The position numbers were made by a program, and so were the translations under genes. Positions 1 through 4,406 of a DNA stretch of 5,930 nt are shown piece after piece. A model generated the notes under the pieces. That model saw only the letters and a program-made list of their open reading frames with translations, searched no databases and was not told the DNA's origin. The DNA is taken from NCBI GenBank assembly GCA_016206995.1, contig JACQQN010000140.1, forward strand, positions 1 through 5,930, in the 5' to 3' direction. Source of the DNA: Candidatus Omnitrophota bacterium. Its GTDB lineage: Bacteria > Omnitrophota > Omnitrophia > Omnitrophales > Abzuiibacteriaceae. The stretch's first letter is position 1. The number at the start of each line of letters is the position of its first letter.

Positions 1-45
1 ATTATGGGTGGTTCGTTTGGCGTCCATAGTGGGGAGTTTTTATAT

Positions 46-87
46 AATAAATAGGCCATAACATTTATGTGAAATGGCCTATTTATT
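46..87 (+). terminator. Rho-independent terminator-like hairpin, possibly bidirectional
   Basis: A perfect 14-bp inverted repeat pairs 46-59 with 74-87 around a 14-base loop. The core is AGGCCAT/ATGGCCT and both outer flanks are A/T-rich. The right side runs into a T-rich tail (TTTATTTTATTG). The mirror symmetry of the A/T flanks means it could act on either strand. It probably ends transcription from a gene left of the window. Confidence 0.7.
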
Positions 88-101
88 TTATTGTCTTTTG
101 T

Positions 102-161
102 GGCCAGGGCTGACTTCCTTGATTAATTATTTGTGATTATCTAATGTAAGTCAGCCTGGCT
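102..161 (+). repeat. Long bulged inverted repeat, possible structured RNA
   Basis: Positions 103-116 pair with 148-160 in 13 base pairs, with a single bulged G at 109; a G-U pair at 102/161 can extend the stem. Inside the 31-base loop a second short helix is possible: 121-127 with 136-141, with one bulged T. The T run does not follow directly but comes after CGGGAG, so this is not a canonical terminator. It could be the body of a small RNA ending at the hairpin at 176-216, or a 3'-UTR structure. I do not recognise a known RNA family. Confidence 0.45.
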
Positions 162-175
162 CGGGAGTTTTTACT

Positions 176-216
176 AAAAAGGCGTTTGTGGGTGTATAAT
201 TCAGCAACGCCTTTTT
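176..216 (+). terminator. Rho-independent terminator
   Basis: AAAAAGGCGTT (176-186) pairs perfectly with AACGCCTTTTT (206-216) across a 19-base loop. The right arm ends in a run of six T. This is a textbook intrinsic terminator for rightward transcription, and the A run on the left arm makes leftward termination possible too. It lies only 88 bases after the first hairpin, so two terminators stand in tandem with a structured segment between them. Confidence 0.75.
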
Positions 217-322
217 TGTTGAGTGCGGTATGTTTAGAATAGGTGCCGTTTTAGACGGTATGTAACCGGCTTAACTAATCAACAGATGCGTCGTGCGCGG
301 TTTATAAAACAAAAGGATGGTT

Positions 323-478
323 ATGGGGGCGTTTTTTAAAAGCAATAAAAGGCAAAAAGAAGAACGAAGAAAGAAAAAACAAGAGGAAAAAAGAAATAAA
401 CGTTTGAACAAAAAAGAAGCAAGTTCCTTGCCCGATTCGATAAGCCCTGACAATTCAGCGGCAACAAGCGGATCTTAA
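323..478 (+). CDS. Small Lys/Arg-rich hypothetical protein (51 aa)
   Basis: I do not recognise a named family. The 51-residue product opens with MGAFFKSNKR, continues as an almost uninterrupted run of Lys, Arg, Glu and Gln (about residues 7-31), and ends in a Ser/Asp/Ala-rich tail. The basic stretch would form a charged single helix able to bind RNA or DNA; that role is inferred from composition only. The ATG at 323 follows AAAGGA (312-317) at a normal distance, supporting translation. It lies 45 bases before the zinc-ribbon gene on the same strand and could be co-transcribed with it, since no terminator separates them. The opposite strand is also open for 60 codons, but that product is a Leu/Phe-rich antisense artefact of the A-rich codons. 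There is no membrane segment or signal peptide. Confidence 0.55.
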   Translation: MGAFFKSNKRQKEERRKKKQEEKRNKRLNKKEASSLPDSISPDNSAATSGS

Positions 479-523
479 CCTAGATTTTTTGACAAGCGTT
501 TAAAATCAAAAAAAGGAGATAAC

Positions 524-685
524 ATGGGATTCCAAGGTGATCAATTTGGCGGACGTCCGCGCGAGATGCACAAGACAACCTGTGCTGATTGTAAAAAAGA
601 ATGTGAAGTTCCTTTTAAGCCAAGCGGTGGCCGCCCCGTCTACTGTAAAGATTGTTTTTCAAAACGTAAAGAAAGCGGCCGTTAA
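524..685 (+). CDS. CxxC-x17-CxxC zinc-ribbon protein (53 aa)
   Basis: The 53-residue product carries Cys20-x2-Cys23 and Cys41-x2-Cys44 separated by exactly 17 residues. This is the spacing of the small zinc-ribbon family named for that pattern (I recall it as TIGR04272). Around the cysteines it reads TTCADCKKEC and PSGGRPVYCKDCFSKRK, typical of the family, whose function is unknown; one Zn ion held by four Cys is the obvious expectation. The N-terminus is Gly/Arg-flavoured (GGRPRE) and the C-terminus basic, suggesting nucleic-acid or ribosome contact, which is inference. The start is secure: AAGGAG (513-518) sits five bases before the ATG. It follows the Lys-rich gene by 45 bases. A TTGACA at 489-494 has no -10 partner, so co-transcription with the upstream gene is favoured. 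Confidence 0.85.
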   Translation: MGFQGDQFGGRPREMHKTTCADCKKECEVPFKPSGGRPVYCKDCFSKRKESGR

Positions 686-800
686 AACGAGCTTCGGCTG
701 AAAAAGAATCTCGACGGGGGCCCTTAATAGGATCTTGAAGATTTTCACTTCTTTCGAATTCATCAACCAGTTGCGAAAGTCGTTTATTAGAGAGAGCCAA
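615..800 (-). CDS. Doubtful hypothetical ORF (61 aa, TTG start)
   Basis: An open frame on the minus strand starts at TTG (800-798), 44 bases after the carbonic anhydrase stop. It could be an independent small gene or nothing. The first 39 residues (MALSNKRLSQLVDEFERSEN and on to SAEARF) look protein-like, hydrophilic and helical. The remaining 22 codons are antisense to the zinc-ribbon gene, and a 71-base convergent overlap argues against reality. The frame is open further upstream (it would read RDVTDPTPRKG before the TTG) but offers no ATG, GTG or TTG there. A possible ribosome site, AAGGGG, lies about 12 bases before the TTG, rather far. No family is recognised. It may be a decayed or frameshifted piece. 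Confidence 0.22.
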   Translation of the reverse strand: MALSNKRLSQLVDEFERSENLQDPIKGPRRDSFSAEARFNGRFLYVLKNNLYSRRGGHRLA

Positions 801-844
801 TTTTGCCGGAGTCCCCTTGCGCGGCGTCGGGTCGGTAACGTCTC

Positions 845-1384
845 TTATTCTCTAATGAAAGAGAGATGATTGCTTTCGATTCGGTAAAGGAGTGGAGCGA
901 TTGTGATTTTTGGGTATTCACCACGCAAGCGGCGGACTTCGCTTAAGACAAAATCGATTTCATTACCGATCTCAAACATAGGAACTAAATTGAGGAAATG
1001 GTTTTCTGCTTTTTCTCTGTCCCAGCCCGCACCTTTCACAAGCCCATCGATAAATGTAGCTTTGCGCTCCATTAAATTGACCATGCCGCAGTGATTGTGC
1101 CCTGCTATCGCAATATAATGCACGCCTCCAACCGCGATGGCGTAGGAAATTTTGAACTCGCTCGCACGCATGTTCGCGCCGCCCGTCCGGAGAATGTAAG
1201 CAAAATTTTCAGGCACATCGAGTGCTTTTCGGTTGTCCATACACATACCAACTAAAATTTGCGCAGAAGAATAAGAATCGTGCGGCCGGATGTGGTTTTG
1301 ATATTCCACAAGGCGGCCAATGGGTGTGCCGCGGTATTGATCGGGAGCATCAGAAGAGTTCTTAACCTCAATGAGACGATTCAT
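845..1384 (-). CDS. Beta-type carbonic anhydrase (179 aa)
   Basis: The enzyme should interconvert CO2 and bicarbonate in the cytoplasm. The sequence shows the two beta-class signatures: Cys48-Met-Asp50-Asn-Arg52 (CxDxR) and His96-Asn-His-Cys99 (HxxC). These give the three Zn ligands Cys48, His96 and Cys99 and the Asp50-Arg52 dyad. Residues 59-73 (ENFAYILRTGGANMR) and GHNHCGMVNL are also characteristic. At 179 residues it is at the short end for the family but appears complete, ending in a plausible final strand (APLLYRIESNHLSFIRE). The ATG at 1384 is the only reasonable start: an in-frame TAA lies five codons upstream. No Shine-Dalgarno is present, the preceding bases being pyrimidine-rich (TTCCTTCCTA), and a candidate promoter places the transcription start within a few bases of the ATG. 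It is probably transcribed alone, since a terminator separates it from the CarD/Arg-Gly unit. A divergent or regulatory use of the fold cannot be excluded. Confidence 0.88.
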   Translation of the reverse strand: MNRLIEVKNSSDAPDQYRGTPIGRLVEYQNHIRPHDSYSSAQILVGMCMDNRKALDVPENFAYILRTGGANMRASEFKISYAIAVGGVHYIAIAGHNHCGMVNLMERKATFIDGLVKGAGWDREKAENHFLNLVPMFEIGNEIDFVLSEVRRLRGEYPKITIAPLLYRIESNHLSFIRE

Positions 1385-1394
1385 TAGGAAGGAA

Positions 1395-1422
1395 ATTTAA
1401 CAGATGTTAAGCGCGAAGTCAA
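1395..1422 (-). promoter_or_regulatory. Candidate promoter of the carbonic anhydrase gene
   Basis: Reading the minus strand, TTGACT (1422-1417) is followed after 16 bases by TTAAAT (1400-1395). These match the sigma-70 hexamers at five and four positions of six. Transcription would start about 1388-1387, only a few bases before the ATG at 1384, which fits the absence of a ribosome binding site. Confidence 0.4.
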
Positions 1423-1454
1423 AACTCAAAATTAACCAGGGTGCAATTATAAGA

Positions 1455-1486
1455 AAAAACCCAACGTTTTTAACGACGTGGTTTTT
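1455..1486 (-). terminator. Terminator of the CarD/Arg-Gly unit, possibly bidirectional
   Basis: AAAAACC (1455-1461) pairs with GGTTTTT (1480-1486), and ACGT (1464-1467) pairs with ACGT (1476-1479), leaving a 2-base bulge on one side and an 8-base loop. On the minus strand the hairpin ends in GGTTTTTTCTTATAATT, a good T tract, and it lies 27 bases after the Arg/Gly-rich gene's stop. The plus strand also has a T-rich tail. Confidence 0.6.
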
Positions 1487-1513
1487 ATATTTCTGTAGAT
1501 AAAGTTTGATTTT

Positions 1514-1897
1514 TTAGCGGGAAGGTCTTTTGTTGAATTTTCCGTGTCCGCGGTGGAAGAACCGCTTCTTTTTTGGGGCAAATCCCTGGCCGCCATCTTC
1601 GCGAGGTTTATCAAAATGGCGGGGTTGTTGGGGTTGCGAGAAATTTCCTTCTCTTGGGCCATTTTCATGCTGTCCCCTGCCATGTCTGTTAAAGCGGTTA
1701 AAGGGTCTTTGTTGAGATCTTGGGAAATCCCTTTTTTGAAATGCAGGTCTTTCCGAAGATTGATTGAGCAAAGTATCAATTTTTCGCTCCAAAAAAACAA
1801 GGCGTTGCTGAATGTCTTTCAAAACAGCAGTTGTATTGCCAGAGTCGCTTTGCGGTTGGTTTGAGGCGCTCTCACTTGATTTTAACTGTTCGTCCAT
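1514..1897 (-). CDS. Arg/Gly-rich low-complexity protein with coiled-coil helix (127 aa)
   Basis: I cannot name a function. The product has three parts. Residues 1-22 are a Ser/Asn/Gln-rich disordered start. Residues 24-46 (AVLKDIQQRLVFLERKIDTL and on) form an amphipathic heptad-like helix, likely an oligomerising coiled coil. From residue 50 to the end it is disordered and rich in Arg, Gly, Phe, Gln and His, with RG/FNR/GRG motifs and a basic C-terminus (APKKKRFFHRGHGKFNKRPSR region). Such tails usually bind RNA; that is inference. The ATG at 1897 is preceded by AGGGAG about ten bases upstream. It lies 36 bases after the CarD-family gene on the same strand with no terminator between, so they likely form an operon ending at the hairpin at 1455-1486. 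Its composition is reminiscent of proteins that carry a CxxC-x17-CxxC ribbon, which here is a separate gene. Antisense frames in this stretch are artefacts of its biased composition. Confidence 0.72.
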   Translation of the reverse strand: MDEQLKSSESASNQPQSDSGNTTAVLKDIQQRLVFLERKIDTLLNQSSERPAFQKRDFPRSQQRPFNRFNRHGRGQHENGPREGNFSQPQQPRHFDKPREDGGQGFAPKKKRFFHRGHGKFNKRPSR

Positions 1898-1933
1898 TTG
1901 TTTTTTACTCCCTATCCATAAATAGATTTGGCT

Positions 1934-2485
1934 TTAGTCTCTCACGGCTTGTTCAAGAGCACCGAGAATTAACGGGCTGATCCCGGATAAGCTGCCCAGG
2001 CATTTTCGTATTTTCGTTGCCGTTTCTTTCAAAGTAATTTGGAATACAAGTGCTAGTTCCTCAACCAAGCCCTTAATTGAGCGCTCTAATACTTGGCGTT
2101 TTCTTTTGTCTTTTATTTCAACTCCTGCGTTGGAGAAAGACAAAAGCTCCTCAGCTAGTTTCCATGGGTGATTTTCTTGGGCGAAGCGCGAAGCGACTTT
2201 GGGCTCACCATTTCCGGGGATTGCTGTAATATCTCCCGCTTTTAAGTATTCCAGAATTTCATCTGCTTCTTTAACTGAAACTAAAGGATGAAAACCCGAG
2301 ATCCCGAGGTCAGAGTCCGCAACCACAAAACGCACCTTATTTCTAGTGGCTACTTTGGGCACCAACGCATAACAAAGAACTTCTTTCCCGGAGCGATTTT
2401 CTTTAATCAGTTCATTGACCCGGCATAATCCATGGGCCGAATGGTACATTAAGTCATCTCGAACGATTTTTTCTTCTACTCTCAT
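1934..2485 (-). CDS. CarD/CdnL-family transcriptional regulator (183 aa)
   Basis: CarD-family proteins bind the beta subunit of RNA polymerase through an N-terminal Tudor-like domain and stabilise open promoter complexes, often at rRNA and stress promoters. Here residues 8-27 (VRDDLMYHSAHGLCRVNELI) match the opening of that domain, in which a Y-x-x-H-G segment is typical. Residues 51-75 (VRFVVADSDLGISGFHPLVS region) correspond to its VPxxxxxxxGxRPL end. Residues 107-163 form the C-terminal helical DNA-contacting half (ENHPWKLAEELL; LERSIKGLVEELALVFQITL). The length is slightly above the usual 160 or so. I chose the ATG at 2485 because AGAGGA lies five bases upstream and the domain begins at once. 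A longer frame from GTG at 2584 or ATG at 2566 adds up to 33 residues but has no good ribosome site. The gene heads a unit with the Arg/Gly-rich gene. Divergence from canonical CdnL leaves its exact role open. Confidence 0.82.
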   Translation of the reverse strand: MRVEEKIVRDDLMYHSAHGLCRVNELIKENRSGKEVLCYALVPKVATRNKVRFVVADSDLGISGFHPLVSVKEADEILEYLKAGDITAIPGNGEPKVASRFAQENHPWKLAEELLSFSNAGVEIKDKRKRQVLERSIKGLVEELALVFQITLKETATKIRKCLGSLSGISPLILGALEQAVRD

Positions 2486-2490
2486 AAGGT

Positions 2491-2496
2491 TCCTCT
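2491..2496 (-). promoter_or_regulatory. Shine-Dalgarno deciding the CarD-family start
   Basis: On the minus strand GAGAGAGGA precedes ATG 2485, with ACCTT as the spacer. This is one of the strongest ribosome sites in the window. It favours the internal ATG over the upstream GTG (2584) and ATG (2566), which lack comparable sites. Confidence 0.65.
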
Positions 2497-2599
2497 CTCT
2501 GCCAAGCACATTAATCGAAGCCACAGTATACAGCTCATTGGCCGGCAGCAGGGGTTTATTATCCATATTTCCATTGGAAAGCACTAAAATAAAGGGGAA

Positions 2600-2620
2600 A
2601 ACCGGCGCATAAATCCGGTT
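2600..2620 (-). repeat. Inverted repeat in the carD-arsR intergenic region
   Basis: AACCGG (2600-2605) and CCGGTT (2615-2620) form a perfect 6-bp stem with a 9-base loop. On the minus strand it is followed by TTCCCCTTTATTTTA, T-rich but not a clean terminator tail. It may be a 5'-UTR hairpin of the CarD-family gene, an attenuator or a protein site. An overlapping GTTC/GAAC pairing (2618-2631) could compete with it. Confidence 0.3.
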
Positions 2621-2728
2621 CTTCCGGGAACAGGTTTGGTTTAGCGACCACCCCCATTACTTTTTAAAGCAATCAGTTCAAAGTACCAGAAGTCGGGCGA
2701 AAAATCTAAAGTAAGCAGTTTTTTTCGG

Positions 2729-2757
2729 TTGATTATATTTGCATAAGCAGATATACT
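2729..2757 (+). promoter_or_regulatory. ars operon promoter (sigma-70 type)
   Basis: TTGATT (2729-2734) is followed after the optimal 17 bases by TATACT (2752-2757), matching consensus at four and five positions of six. The expected transcription start, about seven bases beyond the -10, falls on the A of the arsR ATG at 2764. No Shine-Dalgarno precedes that ATG, so the arsR message looks leaderless. The operator dyad covers the spacer and the -10, as expected for repression by blocking RNA polymerase. Confidence 0.7.
2734..2755 (+). promoter_or_regulatory. Putative ArsR operator (22-bp dyad)
   Basis: TATATTTGC (2734-2742) and GCAGATATA (2747-2755) form an inverted repeat matching at eight of nine positions around ATAA. 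Size, A/T-rich ends and TGC/GCA core resemble known ArsR/SmtB-family operators. Its position over the -10 and just before arsR supports autoregulation by the encoded ArsR. Confidence 0.7.
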
Positions 2758-2763
2758 TTTCTC

Positions 2764-3141
2764 ATGAAACTTAAAGATTCCCAAATTATTTTTGGATCGT
2801 TAGCCGATCCGACTCGCTTTAGGATTTTAAGCCTTCTCAGCGAAGGTGAGCTTTGTGTCTGCGATGTGATGAGGGTGCTTAAAGAGCCGCAGTCTAAAAT
2901 CTCCAGGCATTTGGCTTATCTGCGGCGCGCCGGACTTGTGGAAGCCAGAAAAGAAGGGTTGTGGATGCACTATCGATTGGCGAAACCAAACACCAAAGTT
3001 TTCCGCTCAATTTTTGGTGCTTTAAATTGCTGCCGGTCTGACTTTAAAGAATTAAAGAAAGACCTGAACGAATTTCATAAAAATAAAAACCGTTTGGTGT
3101 CTTGCTGTCCACCAAAGGCGGATTCGTCCTCTGGCGGATAA
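2764..3141 (+). CDS. ArsR-family arsenite-responsive repressor (125 aa)
   Basis: This is the winged-helix repressor of the ars genes: it should bind the dyad at 2734-2755 as a dimer and let go on binding As(III) or Sb(III). Residues 6-25 (SQIIFGSLADPTRFRILSLL) are the typical opening. Residues 29-35 (ELCVCDV) are the classic metalloid-binding segment with Cys31 and Cys33. QSKISRHLAYLRRAGLVEAR (43-62) is the recognition helix, and EGLWMHYRL the wing. The third Cys of the E. coli site is replaced (Met36), but two vicinal pairs follow, Cys89-Cys90 and Cys114-Cys115, which may supply ligands; C-terminal Cys pairs serve that purpose in some other ArsR proteins. The length is normal. There is no Shine-Dalgarno, and the promoter predicts a leaderless message starting at this ATG. 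The acr3 gene follows 21 bases after the stop. Confidence 0.93.
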   Translation: MKLKDSQIIFGSLADPTRFRILSLLSEGELCVCDVMRVLKEPQSKISRHLAYLRRAGLVEARKEGLWMHYRLAKPNTKVFRSIFGALNCCRSDFKELKKDLNEFHKNKNRLVSCCPPKADSSSGG

Positions 3142-3162
3142 ATAATTTTTTTGTTCAAATAC

Positions 3163-4209
3163 ATGAAAAAACTTTCATTCTTAGATCGATACTTAACGCT
3201 TTGGATTTTTCTTGGAATGTTTTTGGGTGTTGCCGCCGGTTATTTTATCCCAGGAATTGTCGGTTTCTGGAATCAATTTCAAATAGGCACTACGAATATT
3301 CCGATCGCCATTGGTTTAATTTTGATGATGTACCCGCCGCTTGCAAAAGTGAAATATGAAGAACTGGGCGATGTGTTTAAAAATGTCAAGGTTTTGGGAC
3401 TTTCGCTTGTTCAAAATTGGGTAATCGGTCCGTTTCTCATGTTCTTTCTCGCAATTTTATTTCTGCGCGACTATCCCGAATATATGGTGGGGCTGATCAT
3501 GATTGGGCTTGCGCGTTGTATCGCGATGGTCATTGTGTGGAATGAACTTGCGGAAGGCGACACGGAATATTGTGCGGGATTGGTTGCTTTCAACTCTATT
3601 TTTCAAGTGCTTTTCTTCTCACTCTATGCCTGGTTGTTTATTACCGTCATGCCAAGATGGTTTGGGCTCGAAGGAGCGATTGTTGACATTTCAATCGGCC
3701 AAATTGCAGAAAGCGTTTTTATTTATCTCGGAATTCCATTTCTCGCGGGGATCATCACGCGGCTTGTTTTGATCAAAATCAAAGATAAAGAATGGTATCA
3801 AACCAAGTTCATTCCCAAAATCAGTCCCATCACGCTAATTGCTCTTTTATTCACGATTTTCGCCATGTTTTCATTCAAGGGTGAATACATCGTTAAAATT
3901 CCGTTTGACGTTGTGCGGATTGCAATTCCACTTCTCATTTATTTTGTGATTATGTTTTTCATTTCGTTTTTCCTGAGTAAGAAAATCGGAGCAGATTACG
4001 CGCAATCAGCCACGCTTTCTTTTACGGCAGCGAGCAACAACTTTGAACTCGCTATTGCAGTGGCCGTCGCGGTTTTTGGGATTAATTCCGGGGTTGCATT
4101 TGCAGCGGTCATTGGGCCGTTGGTTGAAGTGCCGGTCTTGATTGGGCTTGTGAATGTTGCTTTTTGGTTGAAGAAAAAACATTTTGCTTCAGTTGAAGTT
4201 TGCTCATGA
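3163..4209 (+). CDS. ACR3-family arsenite efflux permease (348 aa)
   Basis: Acr3 is an inner-membrane secondary transporter that expels As(III) using the proton gradient. The 348 residues give about ten hydrophobic segments, as the family requires. Diagnostic stretches are GLARCIAMVIVWNELAEGD (115-133) with Cys119, ASNNFELAIAVAVAVFG (290-306) with Glu295, and GPLVEVPVLIGLVN (318-331). Cys119 and Glu295 have the same separation as the Cys129/Glu305 pair that I recall as essential in a characterised clostridial-type Acr3. The topology and these motifs separate it from the unrelated ArsB family. I chose ATG 3163, which gives the usual MKKLSFLDRYL start; a TTG at 3151 would add four residues. Neither has a ribosome site, so translation probably depends on coupling to arsR, which stops 21 bases earlier. 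Its TGA overlaps the ATG of the arsC remnant (ATGA). Confidence 0.95.
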   Translation: MKKLSFLDRYLTLWIFLGMFLGVAAGYFIPGIVGFWNQFQIGTTNIPIAIGLILMMYPPLAKVKYEELGDVFKNVKVLGLSLVQNWVIGPFLMFFLAILFLRDYPEYMVGLIMIGLARCIAMVIVWNELAEGDTEYCAGLVAFNSIFQVLFFSLYAWLFITVMPRWFGLEGAIVDISIGQIAESVFIYLGIPFLAGIITRLVLIKIKDKEWYQTKFIPKISPITLIALLFTIFAMFSFKGEYIVKIPFDVVRIAIPLLIYFVIMFFISFFLSKKIGADYAQSATLSFTAASNNFELAIAVAVAVFGINSGVAFAAVIGPLVEVPVLIGLVNVAFWLKKKHFASVEVCS

Positions 4210-4361
4210 GTCCAAAGAAAATAAAGATCCCCATCTTCCGCACAGGAAATTTTTCTCACATCAAGGTTGCTGAACGGTTCATTTTGTTCGTTAGAACGAA
4301 TCATTGAAGAGAAAGCGTTGTTGCAGTAGAATTCAGAAACGTTTTTATTAATCAAACTTAA
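4206..4361 (+). pseudogene. Decayed remnant of thioredoxin-type arsenate reductase (arsC)
   Basis: An ATG overlaps the acr3 stop (ATGA), as expected for a coupled third ars gene. The frame reads MSPKKIKIPI, then FRTGNFSHIKVAERF, and stops at TGA 4305-4307. This aligns without gaps to the ArsC/low-molecular-weight phosphatase P-loop, which from family knowledge reads about LCTGNSCRSQMAEGF. Identical residues are T, G, N, A, E and F, and nearly every other codon is one base from the expected one (CGC for TGC, TCT for TGT, CAC for CGC). The catalytic Cys, the second Cys and the P-loop Arg are all lost, so an active reductase is impossible. After the stop the same frame continues to TAA at 4359-4361 and includes VEFRNVFINQ, which faintly resembles the FRxVRDEI-like C-terminus. 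About 50 codons remain of some 135, so most of the middle is gone. The alternative is a 33-residue coincidental ORF; I favour the remnant. Confidence 0.6.
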
Positions 4362-4406
4362 ACTTTTGTTTGCGCGCCGTTAGCGTTCGATGGGAGGAAA
4401 ACCGCA

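Larger units (their letters stand above)
1..322. other. Gene-free leader region with three hairpins
   Basis: No convincing coding region lies here. The first bases could be the last codons of an upstream gene, with stops at 27-29 or 52-54 depending on frame, but nothing identifies it. The stretch holds a perfect 14-bp hairpin, a longer bulged hairpin and an 11-bp terminator hairpin, described separately. From 217 to 322 no clear structure is seen. A possible weak promoter, TCAACA (279-284) with 18-base spacing to TATAAA (303-308), precedes the small gene at 323, but its expected transcription start would fall inside that gene's ribosome binding site, so I do not rely on it. Confidence 0.6.

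Noticed and set aside
1..10. ATTATGGGTG at the left edge also occurs at 5890-5899 inside pit, suggesting circular overlap or a repeat.
   Set aside because: Only ten bases match and the following sequence differs, so this is expected by chance.
15..36. GTTTGGCGTCCATAGTGGGG resembles the 5' part of 5S rRNA (GGYCATAGNGGGG-like).
   Set aside because: The conserved middle part and closing stem of 5S do not follow; the sequence turns into a terminator instead.
271..453. Minus-strand 60-codon frame rich in Leu/Phe that could be read as a small membrane protein.
   Set aside because: Its hydrophobic run is simply the complement of the Lys/Arg/Glu codons of the plus-strand gene, which has the ribosome site.
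489..494. Perfect -35 hexamer TTGACA before the zinc-ribbon gene.
   Set aside because: No -10 lies at 16-18 bases; the only TAAAAT is six bases away and the normal position is occupied by the ribosome site.
690..699. AGC-TTCG-GCT mini-hairpin after the zinc-ribbon stop as a terminator.
   Set aside because: The stem is three base pairs with no T run.
1447..1864. Open frames of about 106-117 codons on both strands over the Arg/Gly-rich gene.
   Set aside because: They are products of the biased composition; only the frame 1514-1897 has a ribosome site and a coherent domain layout.
2486..2584. Longer CarD-family start at GTG 2584 or ATG 2566.
   Set aside because: Neither has a good ribosome site, whereas ATG 2485 has a strong one and the domain begins directly after it. 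Kept only as an alternative.
3996..4355. Minus-strand 119-codon frame across the acr3 end and the following gap.
   Set aside because: It is mostly antisense to the conserved acr3 C-terminus and lacks family features.
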